Assembly: GCF_026898095.1 (NCBI RefSeq)
Contig: NZ_CP114015.1
Coordinates: 372,001-436,000 of the forward strand
Reading direction: 5' to 3'
Source: Arthrobacter sp. ATA002
GTDB lineage: Bacteria; Actinomycetota; Actinomycetes; Actinomycetales; Micrococcaceae
DNA length: 64,000 nucleotides
A program made the position numbers and the translations under genes. Under the pieces are notes generated by a model. The model did no database searches. It was not told the origin of the DNA and was given only the letters and a program-made list of their open reading frames with translations. Of the stretch, positions 12,095 to 22,074 are shown piece by piece; the first letter of the stretch is position 1; the number at the start of each line of letters is the position of its first letter.

Positions 12095-13449
12095 TGGTTC
12101 TCTCCTGACTGGTAGCTTTCAGCCACAGTTTGCGCGTAGCGCTGGGACTGCTCCAGCGCCTCGGACACTGACTTTTGGCCGGCGATGGCAGCCGAAATCT
12201 GCTGCGCTACCCGGGTGCCCAGGTCCTGGAACTCGGGAATTCCCACGAACTGCAGGCCGGGGTAGGGAACGCCGGAGACCATGCTGGTGTCCTGCGATGC
12301 TCCGGCCATGGCCGAGAGCGTGGGGTCGGCGTAGTTCTCCGCCACGGCGGCATATTCGGGGATTTCGTAGGTGGACAGGCGGCTTCCCGGCGGCACCCGT
12401 TCCCAGCTGATCTCTTCGCCCACCAGCTGGATGTATTCCTTATTGGTCATCCAGGAAATGAAGTCCCAGGCGGCATCCTTCTTTTGGCTCGTTTCGGGAA
12501 TTGCCAGCGACCAGCTGTACAGCCAGCCGGAGGATTCCGTTTCCTCCACCGGGGCCTGCGCGTAGGCGGTTTTTCCAACGACCAGGGAGGATGCCGGATC
12601 CTCCACCGAAGAGACCATGGACGTCGCGTCGTACCACATGGCCGCGGTGCCCTGGCTGTACTGGGTCAGGCAGTCCCCGAATCCGCTGGTGGCCGCGCCG
12701 GGCTGGCCGGAGGTGCGCACCAGGTCCACGTAGTCGGTCACGGCGGCTTCCACCTCCGGGGAATCCAGGGTGGCGTTCCAGTCCTCGTCGAACCAGCCTC
12801 CGCCGTAGGTGTTCATCATGGTGCTCAGCGGCGCCATGACCTCTCCCCAGCCGGCCAGCCCCCGAAGGCAGATGCCGGAGAAACCGTTGTCCGGATCATG
12901 GAGCCGTTCGGCGAAGCCGGTGACGTCCTCCCAGGTGGGCCGCTCCGGCATCACCAGGCCTTCGGCTTCGAAAATGTCCTCCCGGTAGGCCAGGAACGAG
13001 GACTCGCCGTAAAACGGGACGGAATACAGGTCCCCCTCGTAGCTCAGTGCTTCCCGGATATTCGGAACGAAATCATCCGGATCGTAGCCCCCGGTGGTGT
13101 CGGCGTACTCCTGCAGGTTGGTGATCCACCCGTTCTCAGCCCACATGGGGGTCTCGTAATTGGAGATCATGACGACGTCGAACTCCCCGCCGCCCGTGGC
13201 CACCGACGCGGTGATTTTGGCTCTGGCCTCGTTTTCCGGCAGCGAGACAAACCGGGCATCGACGTCGGGGTACTGTTCGCGGAAGTCCTCCTCGAGGGAA
13301 ATCGCATCCGTCATCTGCGGATTAGAGACGATCGCCACCACGATCTCCTCCGGCCCGGCGGAACTGTCGGCGCCGCAACCGGTAAGCGTGAGGGCAGCCG
13401 CGGCTGCCCAGGCTGCCGCGGCCCGGCGGCTGCTGCGTGGTGATCTCAT
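12091..13449 (-). CDS. ABC transporter solute-binding lipoprotein, family 1 (predicted polyol)
   Basis: This 452-residue extracellular lipoprotein captures the substrate and delivers it to the two permeases. The N-terminus has a twin-basic signal, a hydrophobic Ala/Leu core and the lipobox LTGC, with the lipidated cysteine at about residue 25. The mature part is a type-1 SBP fold with FVSLPENEARAKI and MTNKEYIQLVGEEISWERVPP-type segments like those of sorbitol/mannitol binders. It lies 90 bases downstream of the mannitol dehydrogenase gene and overlaps the permease gene. The polyol assignment is inferred from context. Confidence 0.88.
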   Translation of the reverse strand: MRSPRSSRRAAAAWAAAAALTLTGCGADSSAGPEEIVVAIVSNPQMTDAISLEEDFREQYPDVDARFVSLPENEARAKITASVATGGGEFDVVMISNYETPMWAENGWITNLQEYADTTGGYDPDDFVPNIREALSYEGDLYSVPFYGESSFLAYREDIFEAEGLVMPERPTWEDVTGFAERLHDPDNGFSGICLRGLAGWGEVMAPLSTMMNTYGGGWFDEDWNATLDSPEVEAAVTDYVDLVRTSGQPGAATSGFGDCLTQYSQGTAAMWYDATSMVSSVEDPASSLVVGKTAYAQAPVEETESSGWLYSWSLAIPETSQKKDAAWDFISWMTNKEYIQLVGEEISWERVPPGSRLSTYEIPEYAAVAENYADPTLSAMAGASQDTSMVSGVPYPGLQFVGIPEFQDLGTRVAQQISAAIAGQKSVSEALEQSQRYAQTVAESYQSGENQ

Positions 13450-13470
13450 ACGTCTTCCTTGTCATGTGAG

Positions 13471-13528
13471 AGTTGCCCTGCCCGCGTGTGTGGAGTCACT
13501 CTAGGCAGGCGGACTCAAATGGGCAACT
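13471..13528 (-). repeat. Interrupted inverted repeat between the polyol dehydrogenase and SBP genes
   Basis: AGTTGCCC (13471-13478) is complementary to GGGCAACT (13521-13528), and inside them CCTGCC (13477-13482) pairs with GGCAGG (13504-13509). The structure fills the gap between the dehydrogenase stop and the SBP start. It could be an mRNA processing or stability element, or a regulator site; no T-tract is seen. Confidence 0.4.
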
Positions 13529-13538
13529 GGTGCGGCAC

Positions 13539-15040
13539 CTAAATTCCTTCTCCCGGATCGCCGGACCGGTCCGGAACCAGCCCGCGGACCGTGGCCCGGG
13601 CGCCGGCGGCGTGCAGCGAGGCCAGCGCGCCGGTGTAGGCGCGCACAAACCGTTCATCCGAGGGCAGGTCTCCGAACAGCTCCCGGTTGGAAATGAAAGC
13701 GAGCGGATCCTCGCGGTTGCGGGCGGCGGCAGCCATGAGCGGTTCGCGCAGCCGGTCCACCACCTCCAGCGGCGTACCCTCTTCGTCGGTGCCCTCCGCG
13801 TACCGCGCCCAGCTGGCGACGACGGCGGCCGAGCGGTGGATCTCCCCGCCGGCGGCGAGGTTCTCCCGGATGACCGGGAGCAGCCATTTGGGAATCCGGT
13901 CCGAGCTTTCGGCACACAGCCGCGCCAGGGTGTCACGGACGTATTCATTGGAAAAGCGTTCGATCAGCCTGTGCTTGTACGCGGCGAGGTCCACGCCCGG
14001 CAGCGCCTTGAGCGTGGGCGTGGCCTCCCGGTCCATGTAATCGAGCAGGAACCGCGCGAAAAGCGGGTCCTGGCAGACTTCGTGCGCGTAGCGGTAGCCG
14101 GCCAGCCGGCCGAAATAGCACAGCCCCTGGTGGCTGGCGTTAAGCAGGCGCAGTTTCATGAGTTCGTAGGGTTCGACGTCGTCGACCATTTGGACGCCGG
14201 CGTCCTCGAAGGCCGGGCGGCCGAGCGGAAAGCTGTCCTCGAGCACCCACTGTTCAAAGTCCTCGCTGACCACCGGCCAGGCATCCTCCACACCGAAGTC
14301 CTGCGCCACCATGGCCCGGTCCTCATCGGTGGTGACGGGCGTGATGCGGTCCACCATGGAATTGGGAAAAGCGACGTTCTCCTGTATCCAGCGGGCCAGC
14401 CCGGGACTGCGAAGGCGCGCGAATGCGGTGAACATCTTGGCGGCGACATCGCCGTTGCCCTGGATGTTGTCGCAGGACATCACCGTGAACGGCGGCAGTC
14501 CGCGGTCCCGGCGCCGCTGCAGCGCCTCGGTGACCAGCCCAAAACCGTGGAGGGCACCGCTCCCGGCGCCAGGTCCGCCGCCACGGCGGGGTTGGCGGCG
14601 TCGAACTCGCCGGTGACGTGGTGGAAGTTGTATCCGCCCTCGGTAATGGTCAGCGAAACAATCCTGGTGCCTGGCGCCGCCATTTTTTCAATGACGGCCT
14701 CCGGGTCTTCCGGCGCCAGCAGGTACTCGATGATGGAGCCGACGACGCGCGCCTCCCGGGTTCCGTCCGGATTCTTGAGCACCAGCGTGTACAGGCAGTC
14801 CTGGTTTTCCATCACGGTTTTCATGGCCGCGTCGGAGGGCAGGACACCCACTCCGCAGATGGCCCAGTCGCCGGCAGCACCTGCGGACAACAGGCGGTCC
14901 ACGTACATGGCCTGATGGGCGCGGTGGAAGCCGCCCACACCGAAGTGGACAATCCCCACGGTGAGTTGAGAGCGGTCATAGGACGGCACCGGCAGCGTGG
15001 CGGAGAGGGCGGGCAACATGGACGTGCTGAGTTTTCTCAT
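13539..15040 (-). CDS. Mannitol dehydrogenase family protein (one-base frameshift)
   Basis: This long-chain dehydrogenase oxidises a polyol (mannitol, arabitol or sorbitol) to the ketose with NAD, or reduces a uronate in related enzymes. The N-terminal part has the Rossmann motif HFGVGGFHRAHQA and TLTITEGGYNF. The C-terminal part has the MSCDNIQGNG, FPNSMVDRITP and KLRLLNASHQ motifs, where the Lys-Asn-His catalytic set of the family lies. The frame breaks at the AAAA run 14541-14544 (plus strand); one extra base restores about 500 residues, the family size. The start is the ATG at 15040 with AGGTG upstream. It heads the polyol operon. Confidence 0.9.
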
Positions 15041-15218
15041 GGTCACACCTGGGGACGGGACGGATGGGTGCCGATCAATCTAGCATGCGGGCGGACGGGG
15101 CCCGGCCGGGCGGGAAGTCTTATTCCAAACCTCTTGTGATTTGTAATACGCCCGGGGTTTAAGCAAGGCTGGGTCCACTCATTCGACAGCAGGCTTAGCG
15201 AGACCAGAGGTTTAAGCG

Positions 15219-16793
15219 ATGAACGCACCCCGATCCCTTCCGATGGCACCGGCATCCGAGGAGGTCGGGTGGCTGGGGTCCGTGGACGCGGCCATCAATT
15301 CGTTCTTCGAACCGATCACCGCGGTCTTTTCGGCGATCGTGTTCTTTCCGATCACCATCGGCGAGCTCAGTTTTCCGGCGGTTGTCGCGTGGCTGATCAT
15401 TGCCGGCATTGTTTTCACCGTTTATTTCGGGTTCATCCAGTTCCGCGGCCTGAAAGTGTCCGCCCAGGTGGTCCGCGGCAAGTACTCCTCCAAGGATGAT
15501 CCGGGGGAGGTGCCGCACTTCCAGGCGCTGACGTCCGCGCTGTCGGGCACCGTGGGGCTGGGCAACATTGCCGGCGTCGGCGCCGCCATGGCGCTGGGCG
15601 GTCCCGGGGCGACCTTCTGGATGATCCTGGCCGGATTGCTGGGCATGGCGTCCAAGTTTGCCGAATGTACTCTCGGCGTGAAATACCGTGAAGTCCACGC
15701 CGACGGCTCCGTCAGCGGCGGTCCCTTTAAGTACCTACCCGTGGCGTTCAAGCGCTTCGGGCGGTGGCCGGCCAAGATCCTGACCGGAATTTTCGCCGTT
15801 GCCATCCTGCTCTTTGGTGTGGCCGGCGGCAACATGTTCCAGGCCAACCAGACCTTCGCGCAGATCCAGAACGTCACCGGCGGTGAGGACGGCCTGCTCG
15901 GCAGCGCCGGAGCGGCCCTGGTGTTCGGCGTCATCCTGGCCGTGCTTGTGGCCGTGGTGATCCTGGGCGGCATCAAATCAATCGGTGCCACCACCTCGAA
16001 ACTGGTGCCGGCAATGGCTGCCGTGTACATCCTGGCCTGCCTGTTTGTGATCGTTGTGAACTTCGAGAACGTGCCGGCCGCCTTCGGTGCGATCATCGAC
16101 GGCGCCTTCCGCCCCGAGGGCTTCGCGGGCGGCGTCATCGGTGTCATGATTGTCGGCTTCCAGCGTGCATCCTTCTCCAACGAAGCCGGTGTGGGCTCGG
16201 CCGCCATCGCACACTCCGCCGTCAAGACCCGCCGGCCGGTCAGCGAAGGGTTTGTCGCCCTCTTCGAACCGCTCGTGGACACCGTGCTGGTCTGCACCAT
16301 GACCGCCCTGGCCATCATCCTGGCCGGCGCGCCCAGCCTGCAGGCTGGGATCGACCAGGTGCAGGGCGGGGGAGACGCGCCCGACGGCGTAATCCTCACC
16401 TCCGACGCCTTTGCCACCGTCCTGCCGTGGTTCCCCCTGGTGCTGTCCATCGCCGTCGCGCTTTTTGCCTACTCGACGCTCATCACCTGGAGCTACTACG
16501 GCCTCAAGTCGTGGGAGTACCTCTTCGGGCGCGGCCGGCGCCGCGAGATCGCTTACAAGGTCATCTTCCTGACCTTCACGGTGGCCGGCTGCGTGCTGTC
16601 CTTCAGCCAGGTCATCAGCTTCACCGATGCGGCCCTGTTTGTGTGCGCCTTCGTGAACCTGCTCGGCGTGTACCTGCTCCTGCCGGTCGTCAAACGCGAA
16701 ATGAAGGAATACCTGGCGGACCGGAAGAGCGGCAAGCTGGAAATGCTCGGCATCGAGGACGAGGACGTCGAAGAGGCCGCACCGCAACGGTAG
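15219..16793 (+). CDS. Alanine/glycine:cation symporter (AGCS family)
   Basis: This 524-residue sodium-coupled symporter imports alanine or glycine across the inner membrane. It has about eleven hydrophobic segments and AGCS signatures: the SALSGTVGLGNIAGV block at about residue 107, GGPFKY near 168 and FSNEAGVGSAAIAHS near 321. The C-terminus is acidic and cytoplasmic. The ATG at 15219 stands at the end of a 178-base divergent region shared with the polyol dehydrogenase gene. A predicted hairpin terminator lies downstream. It is probably monocistronic. Together with cycA it suggests active amino-acid scavenging. Confidence 0.92.
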   Translation: MNAPRSLPMAPASEEVGWLGSVDAAINSFFEPITAVFSAIVFFPITIGELSFPAVVAWLIIAGIVFTVYFGFIQFRGLKVSAQVVRGKYSSKDDPGEVPHFQALTSALSGTVGLGNIAGVGAAMALGGPGATFWMILAGLLGMASKFAECTLGVKYREVHADGSVSGGPFKYLPVAFKRFGRWPAKILTGIFAVAILLFGVAGGNMFQANQTFAQIQNVTGGEDGLLGSAGAALVFGVILAVLVAVVILGGIKSIGATTSKLVPAMAAVYILACLFVIVVNFENVPAAFGAIIDGAFRPEGFAGGVIGVMIVGFQRASFSNEAGVGSAAIAHSAVKTRRPVSEGFVALFEPLVDTVLVCTMTALAIILAGAPSLQAGIDQVQGGGDAPDGVILTSDAFATVLPWFPLVLSIAVALFAYSTLITWSYYGLKSWEYLFGRGRRREIAYKVIFLTFTVAGCVLSFSQVISFTDAALFVCAFVNLLGVYLLLPVVKREMKEYLADRKSGKLEMLGIEDEDVEEAAPQR

Positions 16794-16875
16794 ATTCCGG
16801 CAGCGGACGGTCACAACGCGGGTGCGCTGCGTCACGATGACTGCCCTGGCCGTGCCGGCCCCGGGCCGGGACCGC

Positions 16876-16904
16876 AAAACCCGGACGGCGGACTAACGGG
16901 TTTT
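16876..16904 (+). terminator. Predicted terminator after the AGCS symporter gene
   Basis: AAAACCCG (16876-16883) pairs with CGGGTTTT (16897-16904) across a 13-base loop and ends in a short T-tract, 83 bases after the symporter stop. The stem is only 8 bp, so confidence is moderate. The rest of the 246-base gap to the lactate permease shows no gene. Confidence 0.45.
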
Positions 16905-17039
16905 CTGCCCGGGCGGGCTTCTTGGCGCCGCCCCGTTGACCCCCGGCTCCTGCGGGCCTAGGGTCAACGCTACGTTCACCGCGGCGGGGATGTTCCTGCC
17001 CGGAAGGAGCGGCGGCCACGGCGGAACAAAGGGGTTTTC

Positions 17040-18905
17040 GTGGACATCCATGCGCAGGTGTTTGAGCAAATTCTCGATCCGGCCGGCGGGTCTTTAGCGC
17101 TTTCGGCGGCTCTGGCGGCCCTGCCGCTGGTCCTGCTGTTTATCCTGCTGGGAGTCTTCCGGATGAAGGCCTGGCAGGCCGGAACCATCAGCCTGGTGCT
17201 CTCCATCCTGCTGGCCGCGGTGGTGTGGCGCATGCCGGTGGACCAGGTGACTGCCGCCACGGGGCTCGGGGCGTTTTACGCCCTCTTTCCCATCCTGTGG
17301 ATCCTGATCAACGCGCTGTGGATCTACAAACTGACGGTGGCAACACCGTGGTTTGAAGTGCTGGGCCAAACCATCCGCTCCATTTCGGATGACCTGCGGA
17401 TTCTCTCCATCCTCATCGCTTTTTGCTTCGGGGCGCTGCTGGAGTCCCTGGCGGGGTTCGGGGCGCCGGTGGCGATTGCGGCGGCCATGCTGATGGCGGC
17501 CGGGATGAAGCCCCTGAAATCCGCTGTCGTTGCCCTGCTGGCGAACACGGCGCCGGTCGCGTTCGGCGCCATGGCCGCACCCATCATCGCCCTGAACGGG
17601 GTCACCGGGATTCCCCTGCAGGAATTGTCCTCCATGACCGGCCGGCAGACCCCGTTCATAGCCCTGGTCGTGCCGCTGATCCTGGTCTTCCTGGTGGACG
17701 GGAAACGGGGCCTGCGGCAAACGTGGCCGGTGGCACTGGTCTCGGGCGCTGTCTTCGGGCTGGCCCAGTTCGTGGCCTCGAACTACTTCGTGGTGGAGCT
17801 GACCGACGTCGTCGCCGCCGTAGCCACGGTTATTGCCGTGCTGCTCATGCTCCGGGTCTGGCAGCCGGCGGAACTGATTGGCATGTCCGGGCAGGTGGAA
17901 AATGCCGCCCCGCAGGATGCTTCGCCGGGTCTTCCGCCAGCGCCTCCGCCAGATCTTCCGCAGGGCGGAGGCCAGGGTGTTGGCCAGGGCGGGGGCCGCC
18001 GCGGGCGCCGGTCTGCGGCTGCGCCGGTCGGCGGCGCTTCCGCCTACGCCTCACCCGTCAGCGCGGGCAGCACTCCCGCGCCTTCACCGCAGGGCAGCAC
18101 CGGGGGCGCACCCGAAAGCGCCGGGGCGGCATCCGTTCCGGCCGGCGGCACGGTGCGGCCCGATGCCCGCAGTGTCTGGATGGCCACCGCCCCGTACCTG
18201 ATCATCATCGCGGTGTTCTCCCTGGCCCAGGTGCCCGCCGTCAAGGCCTGGCTGACCGAGATCGGCAGCGTGACCTTCCGCTGGCCCGGGCTGGACGTGG
18301 TGGACTCGAACGGCCAGGCGATCAGTGCGCAGACGCTCCGGTTTGACCATGTCCGCGCCACCGGAACCCTGTTGCTGCTGGCCGGAATCCTGACGATGCT
18401 GCTGTACCGGATCCGCCCGGCGCAGGGGCTGAAGGTTTACGGGGAGACCCTGAAACAGCTGCGCTGGACGATTGTGACGGTGTGCGCCGTGCTGGCACTG
18501 TCCTTCGTCATGAACCTGTCCGGCCAGACCACCACGCTGGGGGTGGCGCTTGCATCGGCCGGCGGTTTCTTTGCCCTGCTGTCACCGCTGCTGGGCTGGA
18601 TCGGGGTGGCGCTGACCGGGTCGGACACCTCCTCCAACTCCCTCTTCGGCCAGCTGCAGGTGGCCGCCGCCAATGAAACCGGGCTGTCCGCAACGTTGAT
18701 GGCGGCTTCGAACTCATCCGCGGGCGTACTCGGCAAAATGCTGTCGCTGCAGAACCTGGCCATAGCCGCCGCCGCGGTTGGGCTGGAAGGGGCGGAAAGC
18801 ACGCTGCTGCGCAAACTTATCGGCTGGAGCCTGGGACTGCTGGTGTTGATGACCCTGCTGATTTGGCTGCAGTCGACGTCGGTCCTGGGCTGGATGGTGC
18901 CCTAG
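17040..18905 (+). CDS. L-lactate permease (LctP family) with a long low-complexity cytoplasmic insert
   Basis: This inner-membrane permease imports lactate or glycolate with protons. The family signatures are clear: FPILWILINALWIYKL near residue 85, FGALLESLAGFGAPVAIAA near residue 133 and, late in the protein, LTGSDTSSNSLFGQLQ with ANETGLSATLMAASNSSAG. At 621 residues it is some 60-70 longer than usual. The excess is a Gly/Pro/Ala/Ser-rich stretch at about residues 290-380 between membrane segments, with a GGGQGVGQGGGRRGRR core. It starts with GTG at 17040 and ends two bases before a GlcD-type oxidase gene, forming a lactate or glycolate uptake-and-oxidation operon. Confidence 0.9.
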   Translation: MDIHAQVFEQILDPAGGSLALSAALAALPLVLLFILLGVFRMKAWQAGTISLVLSILLAAVVWRMPVDQVTAATGLGAFYALFPILWILINALWIYKLTVATPWFEVLGQTIRSISDDLRILSILIAFCFGALLESLAGFGAPVAIAAAMLMAAGMKPLKSAVVALLANTAPVAFGAMAAPIIALNGVTGIPLQELSSMTGRQTPFIALVVPLILVFLVDGKRGLRQTWPVALVSGAVFGLAQFVASNYFVVELTDVVAAVATVIAVLLMLRVWQPAELIGMSGQVENAAPQDASPGLPPAPPPDLPQGGGQGVGQGGGRRGRRSAAAPVGGASAYASPVSAGSTPAPSPQGSTGGAPESAGAASVPAGGTVRPDARSVWMATAPYLIIIAVFSLAQVPAVKAWLTEIGSVTFRWPGLDVVDSNGQAISAQTLRFDHVRATGTLLLLAGILTMLLYRIRPAQGLKVYGETLKQLRWTIVTVCAVLALSFVMNLSGQTTTLGVALASAGGFFALLSPLLGWIGVALTGSDTSSNSLFGQLQVAAANETGLSATLMAASNSSAGVLGKMLSLQNLAIAAAAVGLEGAESTLLRKLIGWSLGLLVLMTLLIWLQSTSVLGWMVP

Positions 18906-18907
18906 AC

Positions 18908-20305
18908 ATGAGTCTTTTCTCCGATTCCGGGCCCGCACTTGATCCGTCGGGGTCGGGGGCCAGCGACACCCTGCTCGATGGGGCGCCGCATGCCTCCCGG
19001 GATGCCGGGCACCGTGAAGCTGCCAGCACCGACCGCTCCGGCTTCGTGGCACGCTCGCATCCGGACGGCGTGGTGTTTGCTGAATCCGCGGAAGATGTTG
19101 CTGCCACCCTGAAGCTGGCAACGGCCCACCGCGTGCCGGTGGTGCCGCGCGGGGCGGGCACCGGCCTGGCGGGGGGATCGTCGGCGCAGTCCGGTGAAGT
19201 GGTGCTGGATGTGTCGCGGATGAACCGGATCCTGCACATCGATCCGGTGGAACAGCTCGCGGTGGTCCAGCCCGGGGTGCTGAACGCCGAACTCAATGCC
19301 GCCGCGGCCGAATACGGATTGTTCTATGCTCCGGATCCGGCAAGCACCGCCATCTGCTCCATTGGCGGAAACATCGCCACCAACGCCGGCGGGATGCGGT
19401 GTGCCAAGTACGGTGTCACCCGCGAATCGGTGCTGGCGCTGCGGGTCATCCTGGCCGACGGGCGCGAACTGCACACCGGCCGGCAAACCATCAAAGGCGT
19501 CACCGGATACGACCTGAATGCGCTGATCATCGGCTCCGAAGGGACGCTCGGCGTCGTCGTCGAAGCCACCCTGCGGCTGCGCCCGCTGCCGGTGGCCACG
19601 GCCACGGTGGCCGCGTTTTTTCGCGACGTCGAAAGCGCCGCCCGGGCCGCATCGGCCGTGGTCGCCGCGCGCATCCAGCCCTCGATGATGGAACTGATCG
19701 ACGGGCCCACCCTGCAGGCCGTCGACGCGGCGCTCGGCACCAGCTACCGTTCCCGCGGCGCCTCCTTTCTCCTCGTGCAGACCGACGGCTACGGTGCGTA
19801 TCTGGAACAGGACGTGGCCCTGGAAGCCATCCGTCCCCATGCCGCCTCCTGCGGAAGCGCAGCCGACGACGACGAAGCCGCGGCCTTTCTCCGGGCACGC
19901 CGCGAGGCCATCCCCTCCCTGGAGAAGCTCGGGCGGGTCTCCATCGGAGACATAGGAGTGCCGCGCGGACGGCTGGCGGAAGCGGTCGCCGGACTTGAGC
20001 ATATTGCTGCAGAGACGGGCACCCGGATTTTTACCATCGCCCACGCCTCGGACGGGAACCTGCATCCGATGATCGTGATGGACCCGCAGGATCCGGTGGA
20101 TGACGGGCCGGCCAAAGACGCGTTGGGCCGGATGTTCTTCCTCGCGAACCGGCTCGGTGGAACCCTGACCGGAGAACACGGTGTGGGCCTGCTCAAGCGG
20201 GACTGGGTGGGCGCGGAACTGGGGGACGTGTCGCTCGGTGTGCAGCACGCCATCCGCCGGGCCCTCGATCCGCTCGGTATCCTGAATCCCGGCAAAGCCA
20301 TCTGA
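18908..20305 (+). CDS. FAD-binding oxidase, GlcD/D-lactate dehydrogenase type
   Basis: This 465-residue flavoprotein oxidises a 2-hydroxy acid such as D-lactate or glycolate. It has the PCMH-type FAD-binding domain (PRGAGTGLAGGS at about residue 79, SIGGNIATNAGGMRCAKYG near 152, GSEGTLGVV near 208) and the C-terminal FAD-oxidase domain with the TIAHASDGNLHPMIV and GEHGVGLLKRDW motifs. The ATG at 18908 lies two bases after the permease stop, so the pair is one operon. No GlcE/GlcF subunits adjoin it, which favours a single-chain D-lactate dehydrogenase. Confidence 0.88.
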   Translation: MSLFSDSGPALDPSGSGASDTLLDGAPHASRDAGHREAASTDRSGFVARSHPDGVVFAESAEDVAATLKLATAHRVPVVPRGAGTGLAGGSSAQSGEVVLDVSRMNRILHIDPVEQLAVVQPGVLNAELNAAAAEYGLFYAPDPASTAICSIGGNIATNAGGMRCAKYGVTRESVLALRVILADGRELHTGRQTIKGVTGYDLNALIIGSEGTLGVVVEATLRLRPLPVATATVAAFFRDVESAARAASAVVAARIQPSMMELIDGPTLQAVDAALGTSYRSRGASFLLVQTDGYGAYLEQDVALEAIRPHAASCGSAADDDEAAAFLRARREAIPSLEKLGRVSIGDIGVPRGRLAEAVAGLEHIAAETGTRIFTIAHASDGNLHPMIVMDPQDPVDDGPAKDALGRMFFLANRLGGTLTGEHGVGLLKRDWVGAELGDVSLGVQHAIRRALDPLGILNPGKAI

Positions 20306-20348
20306 GCCGCGTGTAGGATCGGAGAACTTGTCCGATATAAGTGGGGGA

Positions 20349-20528
20349 ATGATGATGGCTGCTTCCGGTGTTGGGCTGATTTTTGTCCTGCTCTATTTCT
20401 TGGTTATTGCCGCGGTGGCGGTCCTGGTGGTTTGGGCGCTGGTGCTGGCAATTATGTTTTTGCGGCTGCGGATCGCTGAAATGCGCGCCGCTGCGGGACC
20501 GGCCGGCGGTTCGGAGATGGGCCCCTAG
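20349..20528 (+). CDS. Small single-pass membrane protein, unknown function
   Basis: This 59-residue ORF encodes a hydrophobic helix at about residues 5-40 (GVGLIFVLLYFLVIAAVAVLV) followed by a basic then polar tail. Three in-frame ATGs (20349, 20352, 20355) follow a GGGGG-rich ribosome-site candidate. An upstream TTG at 20328 is also possible. It resembles the short membrane proteins often scattered in actinobacterial genomes. I assign no function. Confidence 0.55.
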   Translation: MMMAASGVGLIFVLLYFLVIAAVAVLVVWALVLAIMFLRLRIAEMRAAAGPAGGSEMGP

Positions 20529-20641
20529 TTCCAGGACGCCGGAGTTCGGGGACTCCGGCGCACTGCGGGGATGAAGTGACGGTCCGCACATATTCGCGCA
20601 CGCATTTTAGGAACTGCCCCCGGATAAGTAGTGTCTTATTC

Positions 20642-21487
20642 ATGGCACCCTTCCGAAACAGCCGCGCCGCGTCGCTGCCCGCAAAACTGTCCCGTTCCTG
20701 GCTGCTGGCATCTGCTGCAGATGAGGCGAACTTTGCGCCGGCGCTGGCGTCCGAAGCGGACTCCGTGGTGTTTGACATGGAGGACGCCGTTCCGGCGGCA
20801 GGCAAAGCCGAAGCGCGCGAACGCGTGGTCGAGGCCCTTTCCACCGGCATGACGGCGTGGGTGCGCGTCAACGGCATCGAAACCGACTACTGGGCCGATG
20901 ACTTGGCTGCCCTATCCAAGGCCCCCGGCCTGCGCGGCGTCATGCTGGCAATGACTGAAAAGCCCGAGCAGGTCACCCATACGGCCATGCGCCTGCAGGC
21001 CGGAACCCCGGTGCTCGCGCTGGTGGAATCCGCCCTGGGCATCGAAAATGCGACGGCGATTGCTTCCGCCCCCGGCACCTTCCGCCTGGCTTTCGGAGTG
21101 GGTGACTTCCGCCGTGACACCGGGGCTTCCGATGATCCGATGGCGCTGGCCTATGCGCGGTCCAAGCTTGTGGTTGCGTCCCGTGTGGGACAGCTGCCCG
21201 GGCCGATTGACGGCCCCACTGTCGGCGCGCTGGGCGAGAAGCTCCTGGACGCCTGCAAGGTCACCCAGTCCATGGGCATGACCGGCAAGCTGTGCCTGCT
21301 GCCCGATGCCGCGGACACGATCAACCACGGGCTGTCCCCGAGTGAGTCGGAGGTCCTTTGGGCGCACGAGCTGCTCGAAGCCCATGCGGCCGGCGCCGTG
21401 GTGGGCGACGGCTCCTACCTGCCGCGGCTGGCCCGCGCCCAGAAGATTTCCTCGCTGGCGGACTCCTACGGACTGTGGAACGCCTAA
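20642..21487 (+). CDS. HpcH/HpaI aldolase/citrate lyase family protein (CitE-like)
   Basis: The 281-residue protein has the CitE-like TIM-barrel signature. SWLLASA opens the fold, the DSVVFDMEDAV motif near residue 40 holds metal-binding acidic residues, VRVNG follows near residue 75, and ALVESALGIENA near residue 124 supplies the second acidic metal ligand. Such enzymes cleave or hydrolyse malyl-CoA, citramalyl-CoA or related thioesters. No citrate lyase subunits adjoin it, so a stand-alone CoA-ester lyase or thioesterase is more likely. Its stop overlaps the convergent hydrolase gene by four bases. Confidence 0.8.
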   Translation: MAPFRNSRAASLPAKLSRSWLLASAADEANFAPALASEADSVVFDMEDAVPAAGKAEARERVVEALSTGMTAWVRVNGIETDYWADDLAALSKAPGLRGVMLAMTEKPEQVTHTAMRLQAGTPVLALVESALGIENATAIASAPGTFRLAFGVGDFRRDTGASDDPMALAYARSKLVVASRVGQLPGPIDGPTVGALGEKLLDACKVTQSMGMTGKLCLLPDAADTINHGLSPSESEVLWAHELLEAHAAGAVVGDGSYLPRLARAQKISSLADSYGLWNA

Positions 21488-22064
21488 GCGTCGGTTAGGG
21501 CCAGGAATTCCAGCACCCGCGCCGTGAGCGCGGGTGCTGCCGTTTCGTCGTAGTCCTCCAGGCTGATGTCCGCAAACAGGTGAGAGCTGCCCGGATAGAG
21601 AAACAACTCCGCGTCGGCGCTGGTTTCCACCAGGTTTTCCGCTGCGCTGAGGTCCCCCTCGTCCACGAAGATGGGATCGGCGTCCATCCCGTGGATCTGG
21701 ACCGGAACTCCCGCGGGCCAGGTGTCGGCATACACGCCCAGCGGGACGCAGCCGCTGACCAGCACCGCGCCCCGGGCGCCGGGCCGGGTCTGGGCCAGCC
21801 GCTGGGCGGGCATGACGCCGAGCGAGAATCCGATGTAGACCAGGTTCGGCGGAAACCGCCCGGCGATCCGGACTCCGGCGTCCTCCAGTTCCTGGAACCC
21901 GGTCTCTTCCGCATACGCCGTGCCGTCGCCGATGTGCATGAAGGTGTGCCCGTCATAGAGGTCGGGGACCGTCACGGTGTGCCCGGCCTCCCGCAGCACG
22001 TCGGCAAAGGCATCCAGGCCGGGGTTAGCCCCTGGGCATGATGGAACAGCAGGACATTGGCCAT
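21484..22064 (-). CDS. Dienelactone hydrolase family protein (one-base frameshift near 5' end)
   Basis: This is a small alpha/beta hydrolase of about 193 residues. The N-terminus MANVLLFHHAQGL lies in one frame and the rest (REAGHTVTVPDLYDGHTF onward) in another. One C or G is missing in the CCGGGG run near 22018-22024; restoring it joins them. The nucleophile elbow is IGFSLG rather than the usual GxCxG, so the nucleophile is a serine. An aspartate follows in the DADPIF loop and the late histidine in SSHLF. The substrate is unknown. It lies ten bases before rraA on the same strand order, so the two may be co-transcribed. Confidence 0.78.
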
Positions 22065-22074
22065 GGGAATACGC

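Noticed and set aside
15127..15217. AAACCTC/GAGGTTT inverted arms and a duplicated GGTTTAAGC before the AGCS symporter gene
   Set aside because: The arms are 73 bases apart and short; this is easily chance in a 178-base region.
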